Source: an uncultured Muribaculaceae bacterium
Lineage (GTDB): Bacteria; Bacteroidota; Bacteroidia; Bacteroidales; Muribaculaceae
DNA length: 64,000 bases
Reading direction: 5' to 3'
Assembly (NCBI GenBank): GCA_910587185.1
Contig: CAJULY010000002.1
Coordinates: 168,390-232,389 of the forward strand
In this document: positions 1 through 7,586 of the stretch, one piece after another
How the letters are laid out: every line of letters starts with the position of its first letter
Position numbering within the stretch: the stretch's first letter is position 1
The notes under the pieces: model-generated
The model's database searches: none
What the model was told of the DNA's origin: nothing
What the model saw: the letters and a program-made list of their open reading frames with translations, nothing else
Program-made: the position numbers and the translations under genes

Positions 1-381
1 CGTGTGACAGGTTTTAAGATGAGGACGGAGACTGTCCATAAATCCGAGAATATCTGTGTTAAAACCGGTGAGAACGGTTTTTCCGTCCTTTTGAGAGACC
101 TTGACGGTATTTACAGCTCCTATTTCCTTGGCAAGAGGATCAATATGGTCGAGAAACGGGATTATCTCGCGCTTATATGGAATTGTCACGTTGAAACCTG
201 CCAGATAAAGGTTATCCCGTAAAACAAATTGTAAATCCAATATATCCTCTATGTCAAAATTCAAATATTCGGCATCAATTCCTTCCCGTAGAAATTTATC
301 AGTGAAATATTTTTGTGAGAAGGAATGACCGAGAGGATGTCCTATAAGACCGTATGTTTCAGTAATAGTCGGCATGGTCAT
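1..381 (-). CDS. aroE: Shikimate dehydrogenase, N-terminal part (cut by window edge)
   Basis: The minus strand is open from an ATG at 381 to the window edge, giving 127 residues. The translation carries the family hallmarks in order: GLIGHPLGHSFSQ near the N-terminus (shikimate-binding S-x-S region), GFNVTIPYK with the catalytic lysine near residue 65, GAVNT, and GFNTD near residue 110. Shikimate dehydrogenase reduces 3-dehydroshikimate with NADPH in the cytosolic aromatic amino-acid pathway. A second in-frame ATG lies at 375. The NADP-binding C-terminal half would lie left of the window. The gene is divergent from the kinase gene at 446, with 64 bases between them. Confidence 0.93.
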   Translation of the reverse strand, partial: MTMPTITETYGLIGHPLGHSFSQKYFTDKFLREGIDAEYLNFDIEDILDLQFVLRDNLYLAGFNVTIPYKREIIPFLDHIDPLAKEIGAVNTVKVSQKDGKTVLTGFNTDILGFMDSLRPHLKTCHT

Positions 382-397
382 ATTCTTAAGCGGTTTG

Positions 398-405
398 CAA
401 ATATA
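398..405 (-). promoter_or_regulatory. Bacteroidota -7 box for aroE
   Basis: Read on the minus strand this is TATATTTG, matching the Bacteroidota -7 consensus TAnnTTTG, 17 bases upstream of the aroE ATG. No clear -33 TTG element was found at the expected distance, so the call rests on the -7 box alone. Confidence 0.45.
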
Positions 406-445
406 ATGATTTTTATCGAAATTTGCACTTTCTAAATGGAAATCA

Positions 446-1858
446 ATGGAAAGACTTGTATCTTTATACCGTTCAGAATATGGTTGTTCTCCGGACATGG
501 TTGAGAAACTGTCGGGCGACGGGTCGGCACGTCAGTATTATCGGTTGATTAATGGAGAGCATTCTGTCATAGGGACAATCGGACCGGAAAAGAAAGAAAA
601 TGAGGCGTTTTTATATTACAACGACTATTTCTTATCGAAACATCTGCCTGTCCCAAGGGTGATTTCTGTATGTGAGAGTGGCGAAGCCTATCTTCAGGAG
701 GATCTGGGAGACATTTCACTCTATGACATTATAAAAGATAATGGGACAAAAGCACCTGTGACAGTTTCACTGTTGGAAAATACAATGCAGGTGCTTGCCC
801 GTTTTCATGCGGCATGGAAGAACGATACGGACAGCGGTAAGAGTTATCCCCGAGATACTATGGACCGACGTGCCATCCTATGGGACCTCAATTATTTCAA
901 ATATTGCTTTGTGAAACCTGCCGGCATAGATTTTGATGAGGATTGTCTTCAGGATGAATTCGAAGCGTTTGCGGATACTGTCGGAGAGATTGGACCTAAG
1001 ACTTTGGTCCTACGTGATTTTCAGTCCAGAAACGTGATGATTAAAAATGGAATGCCTTACATCATAGATTATCAGGGCGCAAGAATCGGACCGGCTCTAT
1101 ATGATGTGGCATCATTCCTGTGGCAGGCAAGGATAGGACTTACTGAGGAAGAAATATGGCGATATGCCGAAAAGTATTCGACGTACGCTTCCTCTCTTGG
1201 TATTAAAATTGCAAATAACTGGAAATTTGATCTCTCGCTTATGGCCTTGTTCAGAATGCTACAGGTGCTTGGGGCATATGGATTCCGTGGTCTCATTGAA
1301 CATAAATCACGTTTTGTGACCCCAATTCCTGTGGCGCTTATTAATGTTAAAAAGCTGTTGGAAGCGATAGGTCGTAATAAATTCCCATGTTTGAAGAACA
1401 TAATTGACAGAGCTTTATCGCTTGATAAGTTTAAAGTAAGGATGCCTGACGGACAGCTGACGGTTAAAGTATATAGCTTTTCGTATAAAAAAGGTATCCC
1501 GGAGGATTTCAGCGGCAATGGCGGAGGATTTGTATTCGACTGCCGGGGAATGTTGAATCCCGGGCGATTCGAATGCTACCGTTCACTGACAGGAAGAGAT
1601 AAACCGGTAATGGATTTCCTCGAGGAACAAGGGGAAATTCAGGGTTTCCTTGAAAGCTGTTTCGCTCTTACCGACAAGTCGGTAAAGAACTATATTGAAA
1701 GAGGCTTTTCCAGTCTTATGATATGTTTCGGTTGTACCGGAGGACAACACAGGTCGCTGTATTGCGCCGACAAGATGGCGCAACATATAGTCTCTTCGTT
1801 TGAATGTAATGTTCAACTGATTCACAGAGAACAGAATATAAATGAAACTTTAAGGTAA
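446..1858 (+). CDS. AmgK-like amino-sugar kinase fused to a RapZ C-terminal domain
   Basis: The 470-residue protein has two parts. Residues 1 to about 320 form an aminoglycoside-phosphotransferase-fold kinase, with catalytic loop LRDFQSRN near residue 190 and metal-binding IIDYQ near 206. AmgK (N-acetylmuramate/N-acetylglucosamine anomeric kinase) has HRD at this loop; here it is LRD. Residues about 331-465 resemble the C-terminal domain of RapZ, with GCTGGQHRS near 427. In Escherichia coli that domain binds glucosamine-6-phosphate and the GlmZ/GlmY RNAs. The MurU-like gene begins two bases after the stop codon, so the pair probably makes UDP-MurNAc from recycled MurNAc in the cytosol. The kinase substrate is inferred from family and neighbour. 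The RapZ N-terminal P-loop domain is absent. Confidence 0.85.
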   Translation: MERLVSLYRSEYGCSPDMVEKLSGDGSARQYYRLINGEHSVIGTIGPEKKENEAFLYYNDYFLSKHLPVPRVISVCESGEAYLQEDLGDISLYDIIKDNGTKAPVTVSLLENTMQVLARFHAAWKNDTDSGKSYPRDTMDRRAILWDLNYFKYCFVKPAGIDFDEDCLQDEFEAFADTVGEIGPKTLVLRDFQSRNVMIKNGMPYIIDYQGARIGPALYDVASFLWQARIGLTEEEIWRYAEKYSTYASSLGIKIANNWKFDLSLMALFRMLQVLGAYGFRGLIEHKSRFVTPIPVALINVKKLLEAIGRNKFPCLKNIIDRALSLDKFKVRMPDGQLTVKVYSFSYKKGIPEDFSGNGGGFVFDCRGMLNPGRFECYRSLTGRDKPVMDFLEEQGEIQGFLESCFALTDKSVKNYIERGFSSLMICFGCTGGQHRSLYCADKMAQHIVSSFECNVQLIHREQNINETLR

Positions 1859-1860
1859 AC

Positions 1861-2601
1861 ATGAAGGCTATTGTTTTTGCTGCAGGTCTCGGAACAAGAC
1901 TATATCCTCTGACCGAATCAATACCTAAAGCTTTAGTCGAAGTAGGTGGGAAACCCATGCTCCTTCGCGTTTTGGAGAAACTGAGGGACGCCGGCATACA
2001 TGAAATTGTAATTAATGTCCATCATTTTCCTGATATGATCATAGATTATCTGAGATCCAATGATGGGTTCGGGCTTAAGATCATGATTAGTGATGAACGC
2101 GGACATCTTCTTGACACGGGAGGCGGTATTTTGGCCGCCAGGAATTATCTGGATGACGGCGAACCGTTTATCGCGCATAATGCAGATATTCTCACAGACT
2201 TTAATCTATCAGAAATGATCACGAGGCATAATGAGTCCGGTGCTGACGTCACTCTTCTTTCAGCAGATCGATCATCGAGCAGATATCTTCTTTTCGACGA
2301 GGCGCAGAGAATGGTCGGATGGACAAATACTAAAACGGGCGAAGTCAAACCTGCGGGACTAAAATCAGACAGCCTGCACAGACTTGCCTTCGGTGGTGTC
2401 CATGTCATTTCCCCAACTGTTTTCGGAAAACTTGAGGAATACAGGCGCCGGGTTGGCGATGTTTTTTCCATCACGCCTTTTTATGTCGAAAATTGCGAGA
2501 AACTTGACATGAGGGGCTATGTGCCCTCTGAGAACTACCACTGGTTTGACATAGGGCGCCCCGAAACGCTTGAAAAGGCATGTCAGTTGTTTCGACAATA
2601 A
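1861..2601 (+). CDS. murU: MurU-like N-acetylmuramate-1-phosphate uridylyltransferase
   Basis: The 246-residue sugar nucleotidyltransferase has the signature AAGLGTRLYPLT at the N-terminus followed by PKALVEVGGKPML, the nucleotide-binding loop of the NTP-transferase family. Its length fits MurU (about 225-250 residues) better than longer glucose-1-phosphate enzymes. It follows the AmgK-like kinase after two bases. In Pseudomonas and some Bacteroidota, AmgK and MurU form a salvage route from MurNAc to UDP-MurNAc that bypasses de novo synthesis and fosfomycin. Mannose-1-phosphate guanylyltransferase is the main alternative on sequence alone; the context favours MurU. Confidence 0.82.
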   Translation: MKAIVFAAGLGTRLYPLTESIPKALVEVGGKPMLLRVLEKLRDAGIHEIVINVHHFPDMIIDYLRSNDGFGLKIMISDERGHLLDTGGGILAARNYLDDGEPFIAHNADILTDFNLSEMITRHNESGADVTLLSADRSSSRYLLFDEAQRMVGWTNTKTGEVKPAGLKSDSLHRLAFGGVHVISPTVFGKLEEYRRRVGDVFSITPFYVENCEKLDMRGYVPSENYHWFDIGRPETLEKACQLFRQ

Positions 2602-2630
2602 GGAAATTTTGCGGAATATATGATGATTTA

Positions 2631-2663
2631 TTGGCATAGATTGATTAAACATTCCTATCTTTG
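2631..2663 (+). promoter_or_regulatory. Predicted promoter of the porin/Gate-protein pair
   Basis: A TTGG element at 2631 is followed after 21 bases by TATCTTTG at 2656-2663, matching the Bacteroidota -33/-7 arrangement. The porin ATG lies 44 bases downstream. Confidence 0.6.
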
Positions 2664-2706
2664 CATATTCATTACTAATACCGACTAACAGAATTATTAT
2701 CACATT

Positions 2707-3735
2707 ATGAAAGGAGTAGTTTGTGGCACGCTCATGGCGTTGGGCATATTGTGTGCCGACGCTCAGGAACATGGCGCTGAAGAAGCACTGCTGAAATTAC
2801 AGGTTGAAACAAGAATCGATTATCAGCGTCACTGGCTTGACGGAACCACAGTGAAGGACAATACCGGATTTGAAGGTAAATATCTCAACATACGGGCTGA
2901 TGGCAATATAACCGATAATTTATCTTATTCATGGCGCCAGCGACTTAATAAGGGTCATGATGACCGCACTTTTTTCGACGCGACGGATTGGGTATATCTC
3001 AATTACAATATTGACCGGTGGTCACTTGCCGGTGGTAAACAGGTTGTCGCGATAGGAGGATGGGAATATGACCGCGCACCCATAGACCTTTATGGATGTT
3101 CAGTGTTCTGGAACAATATTCCTTGCTATCAGATTGGAGCCTCGGCGGGATACCATTTTTCTAATGCTGACAAACTGACATTCCAGTTCTGTGAAAGTCC
3201 CTTTTTCAATTCGGAAAATCGTGATGTCTATGCTTATAATTTAATGTGGAACGGCAATCACGGCTGGTTCAAGTCAATCTATTCCGTAAACCTCATCGAA
3301 TATGCGCCGGGGCGTTACATAAATTACATAGCACTCGGTAACAGATTCTCATTTGAAAAGGTTGCGCTTGAACTCGATGTCATGAACCGCGCGTCGCGTC
3401 ATCAGGCTTTCTTTTTCAAAGATATGTCTGTCATGGGGGAAATTTCCTACCGGCCTACTGAAAAATGGAATCTGTTCGGAAAAGTGACTTATGACGTTAA
3501 CAAAACGAAGACCAATGCGGACATGTGTGTGCTTCCCGGTACGGAATTGAAAATGGTAGGAGGAGGAATTGAATTTACGCCGCTTGTGAATCGAAATCAT
3601 CTGCTTAGATTTCATGCCAATTTGTTTTATTCATGGGGCAAAAACGCCAATGATGCAGATTTGATGCAGAATAAAACGACAATTGTGGATATAGGCGTAA
3701 AATGGAATATGAACCTACTTTCGTTTAAACGATAA
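2707..3735 (+). CDS. Outer-membrane porin, OprO/OprP-like
   Basis: The 342-residue protein starts with a short hydrophobic signal segment ending near ADAQ (about residue 20). The rest has alternating aromatic/polar strands typical of a 16-stranded porin, such as WVYLNYNIDRWSLAGGKQ and later strand pairs, and it ends in NLLSFKR. Similar Bacteroidota proteins are annotated as phosphate-selective porin-like. It has its own predicted promoter, and the Gate-domain membrane protein starts 15 bases after its stop, which suggests co-transcription. The substrate cannot be read from the sequence. Confidence 0.75.
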   Translation: MKGVVCGTLMALGILCADAQEHGAEEALLKLQVETRIDYQRHWLDGTTVKDNTGFEGKYLNIRADGNITDNLSYSWRQRLNKGHDDRTFFDATDWVYLNYNIDRWSLAGGKQVVAIGGWEYDRAPIDLYGCSVFWNNIPCYQIGASAGYHFSNADKLTFQFCESPFFNSENRDVYAYNLMWNGNHGWFKSIYSVNLIEYAPGRYINYIALGNRFSFEKVALELDVMNRASRHQAFFFKDMSVMGEISYRPTEKWNLFGKVTYDVNKTKTNADMCVLPGTELKMVGGGIEFTPLVNRNHLLRFHANLFYSWGKNANDADLMQNKTTIVDIGVKWNMNLLSFKR

Positions 3736-3750
3736 ATCATTACATTGCAG

Positions 3751-4950
3751 ATGGAATCAATAGATCAGCAGGAAAACAAGGGACTCCGGCAAGCAATTTC
3801 ACGTTTTGCTCCTTCAAAATTCAGCATATCCCGTTATGTCCCTTCAGGAGTGATATGCCTTGCCATTATTTTTGCTCTGTTCTATTACATAGGCTCTATA
3901 ATGGGTGTCCCCAATATGCTCAACACCATTATGCACACGGCTCATGACTTGCTGCTTAATACGGTGTTTTATCTCATGGGTATATGTGTGATAACAGGTG
4001 CAATCGGACGTCTTTTTGTGGAGTTCGGAGTGGTTAAACTTCTGGAGAATCTGCTTCGCCCCTTGATGCGTCCTCTTTTTAATCTGCCCGGTGTTGCAGC
4101 CCTCGGCGCAGTTATGACATTTCTTAGCGACAATCCGGCTATAATCTCTCTTTCTCAGGACAAGCGTTTTAGCAGCTACTTTAAGAAATTCCAGTATATT
4201 TCGCTGACCAATTTCGGAACTGCGTTCGGAATGGGGCTGCTGGTGATTGTGTTCATGGTGGGGCAGGGGTATTATCTTGCTCCTTTGGTTGGTTTTTTCG
4301 GCGCATTCTGCGGATGCATTGTATCAACCAGACTGATGCAGTTTTTCGTTATCAGGAATTATCCGAATTATGCTAAAGAAATAGCGGTAGAGGAGAAGCA
4401 TGAGGAATTGGAAGAAAAACCGGTGGAATCAAAATCTCTGTTCATCCGCATACTGAATTCTTTGCTTGACGGAGGTCGAACGGGCGTTGACGTGGGCATT
4501 GCCATAATCCCGGGAGTGTTGATCATTTCCACTCTGGTGATGATTCTAACCTTCGGCGCTTCTTCTTCCGGCGAATATACCGGCGCTGCCTATGAAGGAG
4601 TTGAGTTGCTGCCCTGGCTCGCTCAGAAGATAAATGTTGTGTTCGAAGTGCTTTTCGGTTTTAACGATCCCCATCTTGTCGCATTTCCCATAACCGCGCT
4701 TGGCGCTGTGGGTGCAGCTTTGAGTCTTGTCCCTAATTTCATTTCTCAGGGTTGGATCGACGGCAACGCAATAGCTGTCTTCACAGCTATCGGAATGTGC
4801 TGGAGCGGTTATTTGAGTACTCATACGGCCATGCTTGATTCGCTCGGATATCGCGAGCTTACCCCAAAAGCCATTCTTGCCCATACGATAGGTGGATTGG
4901 TCGCCGCAATGATTGCCCACGGAACGTATGTGATCCTTACGCTAATCTAA
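3751..4950 (+). CDS. Nucleoside-recognition (Gate) domain membrane protein
   Basis: This integral membrane protein of 399 residues has about 9-10 hydrophobic segments. Two Gate-type regions are recognisable: one around LMGICVITGAIGRLFVEFG with a following SDNPAIISLS motif, and a second around GIAIIPGVLIISTLVMILTFG. This resembles the CD0519/CD1768 family of Gate-containing proteins related to SpmA/SpmB and nucleoside transporters. The reading frame is open from a TTG at 3745, but the ATG at 3751 is the more likely start. It follows the porin closely, so an outer-membrane pore plus inner-membrane carrier for one solute is plausible. The solute is unknown. Confidence 0.72.
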   Translation: MESIDQQENKGLRQAISRFAPSKFSISRYVPSGVICLAIIFALFYYIGSIMGVPNMLNTIMHTAHDLLLNTVFYLMGICVITGAIGRLFVEFGVVKLLENLLRPLMRPLFNLPGVAALGAVMTFLSDNPAIISLSQDKRFSSYFKKFQYISLTNFGTAFGMGLLVIVFMVGQGYYLAPLVGFFGAFCGCIVSTRLMQFFVIRNYPNYAKEIAVEEKHEELEEKPVESKSLFIRILNSLLDGGRTGVDVGIAIIPGVLIISTLVMILTFGASSSGEYTGAAYEGVELLPWLAQKINVVFEVLFGFNDPHLVAFPITALGAVGAALSLVPNFISQGWIDGNAIAVFTAIGMCWSGYLSTHTAMLDSLGYRELTPKAILAHTIGGLVAAMIAHGTYVILTLI

Positions 4951-4977
4951 AGCTCCGGAGAGGTAATGAGAGCTTTA
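4948..4977 (+). terminator. Weak hairpin after the Gate-protein gene
   Basis: An 8-bp perfect stem (TAAAGCTC at 4948-4955, GAGCTTTA at 4970-4977) with a 14-base loop begins at the stop codon. There is no clear T-run, so a role as terminator is uncertain. Confidence 0.3.
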
Positions 4978-5010
4978 TGGCCTCATAAATGCAATAAAGA
5001 TTTGATTTAA

Positions 5011-5041
5011 TTGGTAAATCCGATAATAATCACTAACTTTG
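5011..5041 (+). promoter_or_regulatory. Promoter of rpsP
   Basis: TTGG at 5011 and TAACTTTG at 5034-5041 are spaced as in Bacteroidota -33/-7 promoters. The rpsP ATG lies 42 bases downstream, and the leader is A/T-rich with no Shine-Dalgarno sequence. Confidence 0.75.
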
Positions 5042-5083
5042 CACCCGCAAATCAATACAAAACCAAATTATTAATTTTTCAAA

Positions 5084-5632
5084 ATGGCAACAAAAATCAG
5101 ATTACAACGTCATGGTCGCAAGAACTATGCGTTTTATCCTATTGTTATCGCCGACAGCAGGGCACCACGAGATGGTAGATTTATTGAAAGGATAGGTTCT
5201 TATAATCCGAACACTAATCCTGCTACAGTAACTTTGAATTTCGAACGGGCTTTGTATTGGGTAAATGTCGGTGCTCAACCCACTGACACAGTTCGTAATA
5301 TCCTTTCTCAGGAAGGTGTTCTTCTGATGAAGCATCTTCAGGGAGGTGTAAAGAAAGGCGCTTTTGACGAAGCAGAAGCACAGCGTCGTTTCGAAGCATG
5401 GAAGCAGAAGAAACAGGCTGCAGTAGATGCAATGAAGGTTTCTATGGCATCGGCTAAAGAACTTGAGGCCAAGAAGCGTTTTGAAGCAGAACAGGCTGTC
5501 AACGCCGCTAAGGCAGAAGCTGTTGCAAAGAAAAAAGCTGAACTCGCTGCCGCTAAGGCAGAGGCTGAAGCTGCCGCTGCTGCAACAGAAGAGGCTCCCG
5601 CTGAGGATGCTGCCGCTCCCGCAGCTGAATAA
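5084..5632 (+). CDS. rpsP: 30S ribosomal protein S16 with long Ala/Lys/Glu-rich tail
   Basis: The N-terminal ~85 residues are a standard S16: MATKIRLQRHGRKNYAFY, IADSRAPRDGRFIE, the IGSYNP loop, and ALYWVNVGAQPTDTV. S16 binds 16S rRNA and helps assemble the 30S body. The protein is 182 residues, roughly twice the usual S16 length. From about residue 95 it is a charged then alanine-rich helical tail (KAEAVAKKKAELAAAKAEAE) ending in an acidic AEE/APAED segment. Extended S16 tails are common in Bacteroidota. The gene is monocistronic, with its own promoter and a strong terminator. Confidence 0.97.
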   Translation: MATKIRLQRHGRKNYAFYPIVIADSRAPRDGRFIERIGSYNPNTNPATVTLNFERALYWVNVGAQPTDTVRNILSQEGVLLMKHLQGGVKKGAFDEAEAQRRFEAWKQKKQAAVDAMKVSMASAKELEAKKRFEAEQAVNAAKAEAVAKKKAELAAAKAEAEAAAAATEEAPAEDAAAPAAE

Positions 5633-5661
5633 GCCTGCGACATTTACAACGAATTTTACAC

Positions 5662-5702
5662 AAACTGCAATTTTACGGATACGTAGAATTGCAGTTTTTT
5701 AT
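5662..5702 (+). terminator. Intrinsic terminator of rpsP
   Basis: An 11-bp perfect stem (AAACTGCAATT at 5662-5672 paired with AATTGCAGTTT at 5687-5697) is followed by a T-run reaching 5702, 30 bases after the rpsP stop. Confidence 0.88.
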
Positions 5703-5839
5703 TAATCTGACCACACTATGAGTTATTAGTTGGGAGATTGATGTTTATTATTTTGCGGAAGAGAGCCAGTAAAGATGTCGCTTGGAAGAATGCAACGACG
5801 CAGTGGGACAGGAGATCAGATGGTGCGGAAGTAGATGAC

Positions 5840-5883
5840 AAAAATAAAAAACGGAATCAAATGCAGACGCAAATGATTCCGTT
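5840..5883 (-). terminator. Intrinsic terminator of the FadL-like gene
   Basis: A 10-bp perfect stem (AACGGAATCA at 5850-5859, TGATTCCGTT at 5874-5883) reads on the minus strand into a T-rich stretch at 5849-5840. It sits 22 bases beyond the stop of the FadL-like gene. The bases between 5703 and 5839 hold no gene that I can recognise. Confidence 0.8.
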
Positions 5884-5905
5884 ATTTATTAGTTGGTAAA
5901 ACCTA

Positions 5906-7525
5906 TCAGAAACGGTAGCCGACAGTCAGGACAATGTTGTTGTTGCTTGTCTTGATTTCCGCTGCCGGTTGCAGATCGGTGTAGTTATTGGGGGTGAAAG
6001 GATGATAGTCGCTTTTGAAAGACTTATTCACGTAAGCCGCATCTGCATAAAATCCTTTATAACGGTAGCCTATACCACAAGTGATATACTGAGTCGATTT
6101 GTCAAGAGTGTAGGACGGTGTGGTGCCTGTGTCGTATGGCCCGGATGTCACAACAGCTACCTGATTGTTTCTTACCTCAGCGCCAGTGGGAGTTGATTCG
6201 AAGGCGTAACCTGCACGAAGGCTGAAGTTGTTTGATACGCGGTATTCCGCACCCAGACGAACAATGTTGGCGGATTTATAATAATCCTTTACATCCTGTT
6301 TGGTGTAGGCGAACTCATTTCCACGTGCGTCCTTTATGGTCATGTCCTGATAAGGGCGATACTCATAGTCAGCGGAAATGATGGCATTGGAACCAAGAAC
6401 CACAGCTGCGCTGGCAATCATTCTCCAGGGGGTGCGCATTTTCCAGTCAATGGATTCTATAGGCGTTCCAGTATTTCCGGGTTTCAGCTGTCCATCCTGA
6501 TAACCGTAGCCATAATCGATAATACCATCGTTATTCTGGCTGAGATCGTAGTAAGTAGGAGTATGAACCGCAAAGCCAAGACGGAGTTCATTGATGGGCT
6601 TTACAATGAGACCTGCTTTGAAGTTATATCCGGAACCGGTGATGCGTTTACGGCTGCTCAGGCCGAAACCAACTTCCTGAGAAGTGGGAGTAGGGGGGCC
6701 GGCAATAACTTCGCCCTGCGCATTCTCGACGGGGATTGTAGCATTGTTGAGATATTCCTCGTAATAGACATTCTGTTTGTATTCGATGTCGGTTATGCCG
6801 AATCCGATACCCCAATAGACAATGTCGGAGAAGTTGCCTCCCACATTGAATTCATACTCGTCAACGTATCCTTTTTCTTCTACTTCGAATTCATTTTCAC
6901 CCGTAGTGCCATTACCCCAAAGTCCGTTGTAAGTCGTCGATGAAGGTGAAAGGGGGTTAATGATATATGAATTGTAAGCGAGAATACTCATCCAAGGCGC
7001 ACCATTGCTTGCAAAATAGTTGTCTTCACTTCCCGACAGCTCATTGGTAGTCCAGTTTTCGTTAGACGTGAATCCTGCAATGTAGTTTGAAAGGGAAGAA
7101 TTCATTCTGTCAGCACCGCCGAATTTTCGATTGAAGGATGCCGCGCGGTTGTAGGTGAATCCCCAGTTGAAGTAAGGCATCAGATCAGAATTCGTAAACA
7201 TCGATCCAACATAGCCAACGTTATTTACATTGGCTTTTGTCTGGTTCTGGGAATAAGACATCAAAGGAGTGTTTGATGTTGATTTCTGTATGTCGATATC
7301 CAATGTTATTCCGACATCGCTTTTACGATAGACGCCAAGTCCTCCGGGATTCTGGTTAAGGGTTGACAAATCGCCGCCGAGTGCGCCGAAAGCACCTCCC
7401 ATAGACATGAATCGCGCAGTTCCGCGAAGATCATATCTCGACATCTGATAGGCGTCAACAGCAGTCTGAGCCATCATAGCCATAGGCAACAGGGCGGCAA
7501 TCGCTGAGAATACTCGCTTGTTCAT
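5906..7525 (-). CDS. OmpP1/FadL/TodX-family outer-membrane transport protein
   Basis: The 539-residue protein has a signal peptide ending near MAMMAQ (about residue 20). The mature N-terminus then carries features of the Bacteroidota FadL-like family: YDLRGTARFMSMGGAFGALGGDLS followed by LNQNPGGLGVYR. The N-terminal hatch plus aromatic-girdle strands predict a barrel for hydrophobic solutes; family members are often labelled hemin receptor without proof. The C-terminus NNIVLTVGYRF ends in Phe, a good Bam recognition signal. It lies 61 bases downstream of the Trp-rich protein gene on the same strand and probably shares its transcript. Ligand unknown. Confidence 0.82.
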   Translation of the reverse strand: MNKRVFSAIAALLPMAMMAQTAVDAYQMSRYDLRGTARFMSMGGAFGALGGDLSTLNQNPGGLGVYRKSDVGITLDIDIQKSTSNTPLMSYSQNQTKANVNNVGYVGSMFTNSDLMPYFNWGFTYNRAASFNRKFGGADRMNSSLSNYIAGFTSNENWTTNELSGSEDNYFASNGAPWMSILAYNSYIINPLSPSSTTYNGLWGNGTTGENEFEVEEKGYVDEYEFNVGGNFSDIVYWGIGFGITDIEYKQNVYYEEYLNNATIPVENAQGEVIAGPPTPTSQEVGFGLSSRKRITGSGYNFKAGLIVKPINELRLGFAVHTPTYYDLSQNNDGIIDYGYGYQDGQLKPGNTGTPIESIDWKMRTPWRMIASAAVVLGSNAIISADYEYRPYQDMTIKDARGNEFAYTKQDVKDYYKSANIVRLGAEYRVSNNFSLRAGYAFESTPTGAEVRNNQVAVVTSGPYDTGTTPSYTLDKSTQYITCGIGYRYKGFYADAAYVNKSFKSDYHPFTPNNYTDLQPAAEIKTSNNNIVLTVGYRF

Positions 7526-7586
7526 AATTAATGAGTCTGTTTTAAATGTTGATAATCACAATGTTTATAAGACGGTGGAGTGCGAA

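Noticed and set aside
5338..5643. Ala/Ser-rich minus-strand frame opposite rpsP
   Set aside because: It mirrors the alanine-rich codons of the S16 tail and has no independent support.
5703..5839. Possible small RNA in the gap between rpsP and the FadL-like gene
   Set aside because: A TTTTGCGG stretch near 5750 resembles a promoter only loosely and no folded, conserved element could be recognised.
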